DNA of 64,000 bases from Rostratula benghalensis (taxonomy: Eukaryota; Chordata; Aves; Charadriiformes; Rostratulidae), in the NCBI GenBank assembly GCA_013399305.1, contig VXAI01000025.1, positions 4,903,641 to 4,967,640 on the forward strand, written 5' to 3'. Positions 12,559 to 24,700 of the stretch are shown one piece after another; positions within the stretch are counted from its first letter, which is position 1; every line of letters begins with the position of its first letter. A model generated the notes under the pieces. The model was given only the letters and a program-made list of their open reading frames with translations. It was not told where the DNA came from and did not search any database. Made by a program: the position numbers and the translations under genes.

Positions 12559-13326
12559 CTACCGACGGGACAAGGCTAAACCAAATTTGGGATTTGCATC
12601 TTGATGGGTAGGGTAAATTTGAACTCTACGTGACTCCAGCTCATCTGCTAAGCGAACAGAGCCACCCTTACTGCAGATGTGAGATCTGGGAACCAGCGAG
12701 GGCACTGCATTTGTGAATAGCACATTTGGGGGGCTTTTTTGTTCTTTTGGGTTATTTCTTTTAATAATTAGAATGGAGCAAAGTCTTGCAGAAATTAGCA
12801 TGTTTAAAGGGCGCTTCAGCCCTTCCATGACATGCTGCAGCAGGATGAACTTGGAAAGTCTCCGCGTTCCCAGCTCTGCCTCTCTTCGCTCTCCAGCCAC
12901 AGGTTTCCAGCTGCCCTTGCCCAAAACCATCCGGGCACAGCCGTAAAGCCCATCCCGAGCCCCGAGGAGGGGGAACGCAGCCCTGAGAGCCCAACAGGAG
13001 CCCTTCCGCCTGCTTGATGATTCCTCTCTCCAGGACGGCATGGGCAAAAGTTTCAGTGCAGCCTCAGTTATTCCTACCCGGGATCTGCACTTAGTCAGCA
13101 CAGCCTGGGGACACGTCAGCAAAGCCCAGATGGTTGTCTCAGGTACCCAATACCTTATGTTGTTTATGTTATCCGTGCTGTGTGCTAACTTCTGGGTGGT
13201 TGTAGGGAAAACAGCTGTAGGTTCTAGACATTCAAGGCTGGCTCTTTCCTGCCTGCAGCAGATGAGAACCTGGTAGTGCTGTAGCCCTGCTCCAGCAGCT
13301 CTCATCTGTACCATCACGTTTGCCAT
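12559..13326 (-). other. Unusually long open frame, 255 codons, coding status unknown
   Basis: The minus strand is open from an ATG at 13326 to a TAG at 12559. The ATG context has G at -3 and G at +4, which is favourable. The frame extends a little upstream without another stop. The predicted product is basic and rich in Arg, Leu, Cys and Ser, with no signal peptide, clear domain, repeat or familiar motif, and its composition looks like translated noncoding DNA of about 50% GC. It could be an exon of an unannotated transcript, a single-exon lineage-specific gene, or chance. No poly(A) signal on this strand was seen directly downstream. Confidence 0.15.
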
Positions 13327-13649
13327 TCCAGCCACGGTACAGAGTTCCCTCACTGGCTCACCAATGCTTCAGCACACCCACTTCTTTCCTAAGTTTTGGC
13401 TAAAGATCAGAGCAGCTTGGCTATAATAGCATTTGGCAGTAAAAGTCTACCAAGGCAACCTGGCCTGAACAGTTGAAAGGAGAGCAATGAAGCAAAGTAT
13501 GAGAGATAATTAAAAGGGACTCGAGACACCAGAATAAAATTTCCGCGCATCCCTTAAAACCACCATATCCTTGGATTTCTATTTTTGCCTCGTTCCTTTG
13601 TGTAACACTTCTGCTTTCACTCCTCCTTTCCTTTTTTTCTTGCAATTAG

Positions 13650-13822
13650 CAAGGGAGAGGGGTGAATCGTGAAGTCAGGTTACGAGCATCTGCCTGAGCC
13701 TGTGTGTGTGCGTGCAGGCACATGGGCACGGGAGAGCAACCAGCAGCATTGCCAAAGGGAAGAGCTGGAGCCAGGCGAGAGAAAAGAAGTGAATCTGAGG
13801 ACAGTGAGCTGTAGAGAAGTGG
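13650..13822 (+). other. Candidate noncoding exon (splice signals only)
   Basis: A long pyrimidine tract (CTCCTTTCCTTTTTTTCTTG) leads to an AATTAG acceptor, and 173 bases later a G/GTGAGA donor follows. The frame that is most open within it has a TGA close to its start, so a coding role is unlikely unless translation starts inside. It could be an exon of a long noncoding RNA or a cryptic pair. Confidence 0.15.
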
Positions 13823-15592
13823 GTGAGAAAAGTAGAAAAATTATCACGGCTCCGCTTGTGAAAACCTAGAGGCTCTCAGTGCAGTATATTTTGTAAGTGA
13901 GGTATTACAACTAAGTTCAGTTACAAAACATCACACAAGAAGGCGTTTTAGCATCTTCTGCAGGAGCATTGATGCTGGAACTGAAGCGCTTTTGAGCCGG
14001 AAGCAAAACCCAAAGCTTTTGCTCTGGTTATTCAATAAGAGCATGAGACAGGCTTGGGCTTCCCAGGAGCTGGAGGATGCTAGCGTCAAATCTAGGACAA
14101 GAAACTCCTCTTCAGGAACTCCCAAGGATCAATCACTGATACAGGCTTCCTGATGGACAAGATTTTGTTTGCAAAGATCCCATGGTTACAGATGTGCTGC
14201 CTGAAAAGCAGGTTTTGCAGTGCATCTTGCATCACAGCGGCCAGGTCCTGGACATACATCAAAGCCTTCACCTTTTGAGTCGAAGCAGACATCAAGATGT
14301 GCTGCCTGCTCTGATCTGGGCAGCACCAGCTCTGCCTTTGCAGGGCAGGGTACCACACCTCACACCGCCCCGGTGATGTTAGCAGCATCTCAGGGAACAG
14401 ACCTTGCTCTGAGTAACAGGCTGGGCAGTGATCAGCCCGAGGTGGAAAGCAACCCAGGCTGGTTTTCTACCAAACTATTTCTGTTCTTTGTAGGACTGGT
14501 CTAATGCAGCATGTTCACATGGAATTCATTAGCACATCCCTTCTGCTAATCCTCACTGGGTTTAACACAATGGTATACATTGATTTTTCCTGGCCTCTAG
14601 GACAGCTGTGTCAAGTCAGAGGCATGCGTTTTGGGACACACTGAACCCAGGACCTTGGTCCTTCAGAGATTTGAGAAATCAGGGCTCTGAAGGTTCACTC
14701 GGAGGTTCAGGTGGAGTGAATTTATATTATGATTCAAAGGAAAAATTCTGCCTCTTGAGGCACCCCACCCTTGCCACCTCTTACTTGAAATACCAGGATC
14801 CACCACTGCTATCCCAAGGAGACTGTGATACCCATTCAATGCTCTGACCCAAACCATGAAACAATAGACAGCAGGCTCCAAATTTAAAGACTCTTCCTCA
14901 CACAAGCCCCAAAAAGATGTCTTTAGAGTTCACTGAACAGGATCTCCACCATCCCATGAACCCCTAAGAACCGTGAGGTGGTTCAGCAAGCTTGCTGCTG
15001 ACAGTTGCAGCAATTGAAGGAGAAAATGATTCTCCTCCTCTGCCAGCTGTGAAACTGAGCCCAGTCCAAACAGTGTGGGCTCCAAGGCAGCCACCTAATG
15101 ATTCCCAGGCTTAGTTGAACATCTTTATCCCTTCTAAATACCATACAACTCGGGATTGATTCAGTGGCTTTTCTGGACTAGCACCACAAAAAAAACACAA
15201 GGCACTCCCTGAAGATAAAGGTGGGGGCCATCTGCTGTGCACTCAGAGGACTCCAAACAGCCAGTGCAATCTCAAACATGTGAGCATCACTTCTTTAAAA
15301 TGCTGGCATTGCAGCACCAGTCACATGGTTCAACCTCCCCAGTGCTGCCAAAACACTTAATGATATCACATCAGGAGCCACCCCGCGTCCACCCGTCCTC
15401 ACCCTGCAGTCGCTCGAACGCAGAGCAAAGCCCTGCTGCCACAGAGACTCTCCTGGTGGCAACGGGGACTAAACCCCCTTGGGCAGGGTAGCCTCAGAGA
15501 AGGGATACAGGAGAGGGAAGGAGATGGCAATCGAACCTGGAAGAGGTTTAGGGAAGAGAAGGAAGGACGTGAGCAATAGGAAGCAGACTTAC
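13823..15592. other. Unique DNA, no gene seen
   Basis: No repeat or exon is recognised. There is a small CpG-richer patch at about 15380-15425. Overlapping short open frames occur on both strands without splice support. Confidence 0.5.
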
Positions 15593-15741
15593 CTCACCTT
15601 GCAGAGCTTGATCAGACTTGCAGGGATTGCAATGCAATTTATTTCTCCATCTCCTCAGATGTGAAGTTCCCAGTTGCACCCAACACCGAGTGACGGCCAA
15701 GAGGACACGTAAAACCGTAGACGTGCAAGTGTGGATACTTT
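15593..15741 (-). other. Candidate minus-strand exon
   Basis: Read on the minus strand, an 11-T tract followed by CCAG forms a strong acceptor directly before 15741. The interval ends in CAAGGTGAG/GTAAGT, where GTAAGT is a consensus donor; an alternative donor GTGAGG lies five bases upstream. The 149-nt interval has one frame open throughout (phase 1 in, phase 0 out). The product segment shows no recognisable domain. It may be a coding exon, a 5'UTR or noncoding-RNA exon, or a cryptic pair. Confidence 0.25.
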
Positions 15742-18700
15742 CTGGAAAAAAAAAAAGATTAATATTACAATCTAGAACCTCAGCTGTGCCGTAGTAATTC
15801 CCACCAGCTGGGAATTTCATTCTCTACTTTGAAATAAATCCCTAAGCCCATGTTCTCCGTTCTGCCAGGTGCTATCATTGACAATGGTGGAGAATTCGTC
15901 CACTTTTCACCATCTGCATTGTATCATTTATTATCTGAAACATTGGCTTGGCCATGAAATTTTCACTAGAGCTTATTTTGCAATAAATCATTTGCGTAGT
16001 AAGTCACACTTCCCAGTTTGCAAATTTTCCCTACTGCCTCTCCTTTTTTGTGAATATGTGCATTATTGAGAATGATCAGTTGTGTAATGTCAGGTATCCT
16101 TCTATGGCTCACCTATCTCATGGGATAGTTGGAATAAAAATAATTTTGATGTCAATATAGGGCACAGGTTATATTTCTGCTCCAAAATTGCATTTTCAAA
16201 CTCAAGTTCTTTAAATTCTGCGTCTAAGTCTGTATTTAAGCATAAAATAAAAACAATTTGTTCGTCAAAAGCATTACCTATCTCCTTTTCTGTCACTTTC
16301 AGGAAAGACAAAGAATCCAGGGAAAGATTTCTAAGAATAACAGTCTAAAATTTCCATGGATTTCAGCATCTCTTCAAATGACAGATGATTATTGTTATTA
16401 CTACTACTGTGAGGTTGCGGTAATCTCGTAATATCCACGTCAAGTTATTTCTCATTGCCAGAATTTGCATCTTCAGTCTAGGCTAGAAATTGTTAAACTA
16501 ATAATCAGGGGCTCATCCTGCTAGATTCTGGTGCCTCAGCCCCTTGCAGCCCAGCTTGGCTCTCCGTACGCGTGCTGGTAGATAATCCAGGTTTTAAGAG
16601 CTGACTCTCTCTTTATCATTACATGACGTTGGCCTGCAAAGTTCAAGGTAAGGCCATTGTGTCTTGAGTCTATTTTTGTTGTACAAAACACTGGATGGAA
16701 CTTAATTATTTTTTCCATCTGCCAACCATTTTGACTAATTGAACCCTTTGGAGCCAGGAGTCAAGGTTTCCCAATGTAAACCAGACCCTGGAACTCAGCA
16801 TTAGCAGAAATGTTGAAAAATCATGAAGGAATTTTTGGTTCTGAGGTTTGGTTCTGTTTTCCAGAGTCTGACCAGGATTCAGAAGAAACCCAAACCCTCT
16901 CCTACATATACATTTTTTGGGGGTTCCTTTAGTGTCTCAAATTTTCCAGGCACTAAAACTTCCCATTAACAAAAAAAAAAAAAAAAAAGGAAAAAAAATT
17001 GAAGGATATAACTTAAAGCCACAGAAGTATGGAAATTCCCAGCAAAGGCTCAGAGTTCCATTATTTTGGCAAAAGCAGAGCATGCTTGGGCAGCAGTAAA
17101 AAATGAAGCATAACTTAATACTGGAGGGTTTCCTGATAAGTGCTCTGTACCAAACGTCAGATTGTTGACAATTCTGCTGGGTATTTTCATGTTTTCGTCA
17201 CTATTTTTCTCTCTTTAGAGGGAAACTGGTGCAGCCAATAAGATCCCTTGCATCTTGATTTATCTGATGACTCAGAAGTTTCACACTGCAACAATACTCC
17301 ATCCCTGATATTTCAAGCTCAGACTGTGATCATCTTCGGATCTGTGGCACTTCCAACAGCGGGAGCTCACCAAGGACTGAGAGGGAAGAGGTATTCTTTC
17401 CCAGGAGTGACACCTCTGATGAGACTGGGGGAACCACAATTCAGATTCTCCTGCTTGGTAGTGAAGCCTGAAAGGGTGGGCTCAGGCCTCATAGTTTTAG
17501 CTTTCAGTACAACATATCCACCTCGATTTATTTCTTTTTAGAACCCAGTATAATTAAGGTGGCATCTCCATGCTGATGATGACTGCTTCATTCATCTCAG
17601 CCTCTTCTGCTATTGATGTTTCTTTCCCCAGTAGTTCCTCAACTTGCCACCAGCATTAACAATATGCCACTAGAGATGCTTCATCCTTTGTTTTTCATGT
17701 CTTTGCTGCCCGGACACGAGGAAGCAGAAGATTCAATGGTTTCTACCACCACACTCGTTCCCTTTGACAGAAAACTCATTTTACAGGACAGCTGTGATAC
17801 TCTGGAAATGTTTCACAGAAATTAGGGATCTGTCTGAAACTCTACACTGGAGGCAAATGAAAATTTTTAATAGATCTGGGTCTTAGTTCCGCTAATTTCA
17901 GTGGTTCGTTTCGCTGTTCTGGCAGTCAGGATCCATTAGCAGAACAGAAGGAGAAGCATGTTTAATGCATGTACAGCAACTGCATTCTAATCTGAAATTT
18001 CTTTTTTCTTTTAAGTTCTTATTTTTTAAAATAAATATATAACGAGTTACTGACAGTACTTAACAATATCTTACACTAGACACTGTAATGCCCCAAATAA
18101 ATGCTTAATTTCTGCTTTCCTGCAACTTCACTAGGATTACATCATGTCAGATTACTCTAAGTCTGCTTTAACCCAGTTTGAAAACACTAGTTATTCAAAG
18201 ATCTTTACAATTCTTAATTTTATTCCTTGAAATACCTTTTCTTTCGCTTCCTTTATACCGCTTTTCAAGCCTGTGAAGGCCAGAGAGTTGAAGTCAGAAC
18301 AAGCCTGCAAGGGAGGAAGTTGGGAAAGCATAAATGCGGTTCAGCTGAAAGCAGAGCTCCCTCCCTTCCTCTCCCACTGGCATCTCCTTCAGATGGGTAG
18401 GGATGGGGCTAATTTCTGCACCTCATTCAGCCTTCAGAGTGTTTGATGTGGTAGCAAACAACGGTATTATTTGTGAGGTGTAGAAGTACCTACAGAGGAG
18501 GGTATGGCCACCACGAATCCAGTTCACAAAGGGTCCTTGCCACCCATGAGTTAGCACGTGGTTTTGATCTATTGACCTGCTTGTAGATCAGAACCTCTGA
18601 GTAAGGAGGGAGGCGTGTGCTACCTTTAACCACCCAGTGAAGTCATTAACATGCACTCCCTACCATGAATTAAATTAGTTTGGATTCTCCTGACAATGCA

Positions 18701-21700
18701 AATAAACTCACGAAGCATAGCTCTACAGGGCTGCAAGCTAACCCGTCTGAAAAGACTTTCGCTGCTTTTGCTTATCATTCCCTATGATAAACAGCTACCT
18801 CCCCAAATTATCAGGAAGAGAAATTTTAACCATTCAGCAAATAACAAAAATTGTTTTAATGATAAATAAAAAGTCACAAAGCTCAGCATGTTCTGCTGAG
18901 AGCCATTAATGAGGGAAGATGGTGAGGCTGTGAATTTACAGTCCCTTTTGTTAACACTCTTTTCTATCTGCATCCCATACACCTGAGCAGAACATAGGAT
19001 CCGTATTTACAAATTAGAAAAAAAACACTCTCTAGATTTTGGTGCTTGTGTATTTCAAATACTGCCTACTCTTGTGCTAAAGGCTTCTGAAAAGCTGAAG
19101 CAACTGAGCTCCTAATCCCTCTACATTTCTCTGAAAATCTGGACTGTAATGATGACATTAATTATTGTTGCCTTTGACGTTCCTTCCTTCGTAAATATCA
19201 GCTTAAAACCCAACTGTTAAAATAGCCTTCCTGTGGTAGGAAGCACCTTATCTTGTACTTTTGTGTCTCTCTAACATCTGCATGTGGTGCTCTGAACTTT
19301 GCTGCTGCCCTCAATTAAACACAAAACAAACAAACAAAAAAACCCCACAAACCCTCTTGATAATACTTTGTTGGAAAAGGACCTAAACAATATCCTGCTT
19401 ATTGCAGAAAACTAACACGGTGTGTTCCTCTAGGGTATAGAAAATAGGATGCAGAGTCTTGGAACACAAAGCCCACAAAGTGCCCTTCCCTTCCCTCTGC
19501 TTTCTGATCCTCATCCCTGGGCTCCACGGGACTTCCAAAGCTCACAGCACTTGCTTCCTGCTTAGGTATCTAAATAGGATGTAGCCCTATCTCCTCGATT
19601 TCCAAAAATTACTGGCAAACCTCTAATGTGTGTTCTGAAATACTCTCATCCTTTTTTCACCCTTGACTTAGTTACAAAGATCTTTAGCACCTTTTCTACA
19701 AAAGCTTTAAAACTATTTACTTTGTTGCATCTGCCCATGAGATTTTAGATGATTTGGGAAGTGCCTCCTCTTGGCTGCGTGTTTTGGGTCCCCACAGCAG
19801 ATCTGCCCAAATGGCTTTGACTTCAGCTGACAGAGTTAAGTGAACAAACAGGTTTGCATGGGACCCTGCCCCAGCACCAAACCCCAAACCATTCAGAGAG
19901 TAGGATTTACTGGAGTGGTATCCAAACTACTGCTATCCTAAAAATACACACGTGAGAGAAAAAAACAACTAAGAAAATAGTGACTCCTTTGGGCCTGAAT
20001 TTAGCCAAAATTACATCATTTGTGTATGCGGACTCTACTTTGCCTGAACCAGCGGTGCACGTACTGACTGCGGGCTCCCCCTCATCCCTCCCACATCAGT
20101 CCTAGGAGATGTGAGCCCCTGCTGTGGCAGATGGGACACTCTAAACCCCAAACTGCCAGACAATATAAAACAAAGACCAGATTGATACTGGGACAAGCAC
20201 GCCAAGACACCACCTGAAAGTCTCTAGAAAGAAGACAGTCAGGGAGAAAGCTGTTTCACTCACATTCTTATCTTTAGATGTAGCCAGTTGGCCGTTCATA
20301 GTATTTCATGCAGGCAAAAACGCAATAAAAAGAGTATGAGCAGAGGCAGGGTGGGTGCTGCAGGAACCACAGCGCAAGTCACAGGATCTCCACTGGCCTC
20401 AGACACGCAGCAGTGGGTGTTTTCCCAGAGAAGTGTCTGCTGGAGAAGAGACGAAGGAGATAGATGGTGGGATGAACGTTTTTCATCTGAAAATGGGTGT
20501 TGGCTCCTGTCAAAAGCTGTCTCAATCTCTCCCCAAGAAAGCTATTGCCAATACTTCTGTGCAACTTGGCATGATCATCTGTCTCCCTTCCAGACAAAAC
20601 TGCTACCCTGTCTCCACCCTTTCATGTGATAGTGGAGTCTTAGCAACCACATGTAGACCTCAGTGACAGATGCGAGGTGAAGAGATCTGTTCAGTATGTA
20701 GATAGGGAAAATATAAAGGTCTGTTGTCAAGGCACTGCAAACTTAAGGCACTAAATGCCATAAAAGCACTATTTATTAGAAGAAAAAAAAAACAAAAAAG
20801 AAAAAGAGGAAAGCATCTCCGAGATTTTTAGATTTGAAATCCTAGAAAATAAAGAATGGCCCATTTTAACATGATTTATAAAAAAACTTAAACAGCTGAA
20901 AACTTGTAGGGTTGATCACTGCTTGAAATCAGTGGCTCAAATGTTCCATCTTCCCTGGGCAAAAGATCAGACCCCGGTGAAGGGCAATCAGGAATCCTGT
21001 TCAGAAAGGATTATCAGGAACAGCCCAATTTCTGCATGAATTTCAGACTTCTTAACACTGACCTCGGAAAAATCTGGCAAGTATTTTTGTAATTACTATA
21101 TTCACAACAATCTTCAAAAGGATTTTTTTCAAATTCCCCAATTCCTTGCGAATAGATGACATTTAGCTGCATATCATTTAAGTTCATAATCCTCTTAAAA
21201 ACATGTGGTCTTGATTTGGCACCATTTGTTTCCATATGATGCTACTTCTGTGACTCGATATCAGATAATTGCATAATTTATTTGCCTTGCATATTGAACT
21301 GAGGTCTGAATGCTGCTTTCCCAGCCCAATTACTCCAGACTAATGAACAGTGAGCCAGAATACAGTGTTTGAAAACCAAAATCAAGAGGAACAGTAATCA
21401 ATGGGCATTTCTACATATTTTTTTTCCAAGAACATAGAATGGTCAGTGCAGAAATGAAATTTTATTTGCTTATAAAAGTGTCCTGTTTGTAACTCCCCAT
21501 TTGGAGTTAACTTTAGAAAGTGTTTCACCCAAGTACTGAGTGGCACCTTCACCACTTGTTATATCTGTCATTTTACACCCACAATTAATATTACTCACAA
21601 ATTAAAACCCTCGGTTGCCTGCCTGCATCATTTGTCCACTTGACTGGTAGCTGATGCAACTATTTTGGAGCTCCAAGGAGCCTCTGCACGTTTGGAGGCT

Positions 21701-24700
21701 ACTTTAGCTGTTTAATTACGTTTTTAAACACTGTATGACACAAATCATGTTCCACCATGCTCCAACTCTGAATTCTTTTGTTATATATGATGACCAGGTT
21801 TTGGACCACCTAAATAAGTGAGAAGTTACTAACTTCACGCCCTGCTAAAAAGGAATATTCAAAATAAGTTTTAAAAAATGAAAAGGAAACTGAAAGATGA
21901 ACTCACTGACTTGTTAAAAATGTAGTTGCCTCAATACCAAGATTAGGACAGATACCAAAAAGCGTTGACATTTCAGAGTTACCATGTAAAGATTCCTGGT
22001 TAAAACATCCAAGAGAACTCCTTCTTTCGGGTGAAATTAAGCAGATTCTGGGAATTCTATAGACTCTCCTACCTCCACCTGGAAAAATGAGTCTTGACCA
22101 CTTCCCTCCAGGGTGAATACAGGGAAAAAAAAAATAAAAAAATCTCAACATATGCATATGTTCACCTTGGAAATCAACTGGAATTGAAGACATGCTTTAA
22201 ATTACAGATGAGCCTCTGCACTTTCCTGAATGAGGAGGTATTTAGGCATGTATTTACATCCTTTCTGAACTGGGGTGAGATGGAATTCCAGAGGGCTTGG
22301 TACCACTTACCCTGCACTTGCACAAACTGGAATTAGACAGCCCAGCCTTGCTGGAGAGCCGGCCTGCTCAGAACACGCTTCTGGACAGGCTTTTCCCGAT
22401 GGCCTCTGCAAGGAACGCTCGGGTCCACGTAAACAGGAAATCGGGTTTGCCTTGTCATGAGGGAAAATTCTCCTGTGCTGGTGATTCATTTCATGACAAA
22501 ACATAATTTCTTTAATGCAAAAGCTGAAATAGCTTAGAGGTATCAGTGTCCATGGGTTAACTTTTAAATCAGGAAACTTCTTTCCACTTGATTATCATAG
22601 TTAGGAGGAAAACTGTCCAATGGTGGTTAAGTCAGCAGGTATATTCTTCCCACAGAAGATTGTCTTGGGGGAGATGCAGGAAAGGAAAGTAAGTATACGA
22701 CAGTGCTATAATCTAGAATAATTTCTGAATTTACTTTGGGGAGGTTTCCCACAATACTTTCCCCAGGGTTTACTTTTCCTTATTTATAGTATACGTCTAG
22801 AGTAGAAATTCAAAGAAGTAAAACCTGGCACTAGATGGGGGGGCCTTCTAAAATGCCAATCACAATCACAAAAATCAAGAGCATCTTAGTTTTTAAATAG
22901 CATCAGTGTTTTCTGCAAAATTATGATTGGTTACATTTTGATTTTCTAGGTTTGCTGCAAACGGAAAGGAATTGGACAACGCTTACCATCATAATTGCTT
23001 TCTGTGTGAAGAGGCCTTTTTCAGGCTGGGCTGGCTGCTGCTGTTTTAATCAGAAGGTTGTCTATTTGTATGTTAATAGTTTCATCCTGGTTTATTAGGC
23101 TTGTTGATGAAAAAGCAAAAATCGGATGCTTTACTGTTTTCAAGCTTCACTATTAATCTGCGATATTTTTTTTTTTGTGGTGCCAACACAGAACCATTTC
23201 AGCATCCTCTGCTTTAAATCCTCTTAATGAAAGCATGAAGAATGACAAAATACTTCCTTTCATAAAGCAGAAGGCTGTGCCAATTCACTTTCAACATGCT
23301 CATTCAGTGGAACTAAGGTAAATATGTTGCTCCACAGGTGCTTTTCCTTGCAATAACATACTCCCTAGTAATCCATTAAATTCATCTCATGCTCTGTTTA
23401 GTGCCTGCTCTGTGAACTGCCTAGCTGGTTAAGGTCATGGTGATAATAGCACCAGGTTAAACAGCACGGGTATGTTGAACTCCAACATTCATCCACTGTG
23501 GCCACGCTACCAATGGGCAGCATTAGGTGTGTAATACCTACTCAGAGCAACATCATCTTTGCCCCTCTGCGGCTCCTCACCAGCAGAAAAACCTTGGGAT
23601 TAGGCAAACATCTTCAGACCTGAATCTCAGGACTCCTTAAAATAATTTAGTGCCTTTCGAAGCAACATATAAGCAGCCTTAAGCTTGTCTGTTTTCTCTC
23701 ATCTCTGTCCCAAAGGGCTGAGGAGGAGGTTGGGTCGGTGGGTACCTGTGTTCATGCTGCCCGAACCAGCATCACTGCTCTCCTCATGCCATCCCTGCCC
23801 GGGGAGGAACATCAAAGCCATCATCACTTGGCTTGTAGCACAGTATCTTTCCAGCCCAGGGTTTGAAAACACGCTCGGTGTAACTCCTGGATGATAACCT
23901 CTCTCATTACAGAGTTCCTGTTAAAGGCAGACAAATAATTGCCAGTTAGTAAGTCGCTATTAAATTCAGCCCAAATTCAGCCCCAGCAATCCTTCCCAAA
24001 AGCCTGACGGGTTTTATTTTATTATTTCCTTTCCAGGGTGTTGGGAAGTGTAATCACTGGTAACTAATCAAACTTCTTTCAAATACCCACAAATATATAA
24101 AGAGAATGAAATGATTAATTATCAGGCTAAGCCATTTCAAATGAGACCTCATCTAAATGAGCAGATTTATTTCCAGAGCAAGCTGGGTGTAAATTTAGCC
24201 CGTTTTCAAAGCTCTCAATCTAAAGCCTGCCTGGATTTGAGGATGGAGTGGGTTATGGGTGGCTGTATAACCTTCTCCCTGACACCCAGCAAAGCACAGC
24301 AATAAAAAACAGGCTGCAATTTTACAAAATAACGTTCTAAACAAATTGTTACCAGGGTTAATAAATGCTGCCATTAGGTACTGTTAATTATAAGCAGGAG
24401 TTGAGGCACTAAACTGAGATAATTTAGTCTGTTTAACATTTTAAAAATTTTGGTATTTAAATGAGCATTATTTTTTTTTGTTGTTTGATCCAGGGAAAAG
24501 AACTAAAAATGTCTTTTCAGATCTTTTTCCCTGTTTTTACTTTTATTCCTATCAGTTCCTCACCTGTCTGGTTTGTGCTTTCAGCTTTTCCCAACAGTTC
24601 TACCTGTTTTAATCCAGGACGGAGCTTTAAGCAGTAAAGTGAAACATCTTTGGCTTCCCTCTTGCTATTCTCAAAAATCCCTGGAATTTGCTAAAATCTC

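Noticed and set aside
17219..17396. Exon after a good acceptor tract (TTTTTCTCTCTTTAG)
   Set aside because: The most open frame has a TAA just inside, and the only nearby donor (GTATTC) is weak.
17619..17825. Terminal coding exon after TTTCTTTCCCCAG
   Set aside because: About 67 open codons then a stop are compatible with chance. There is no phase partner and no recognised motif, though the acceptor is fair.
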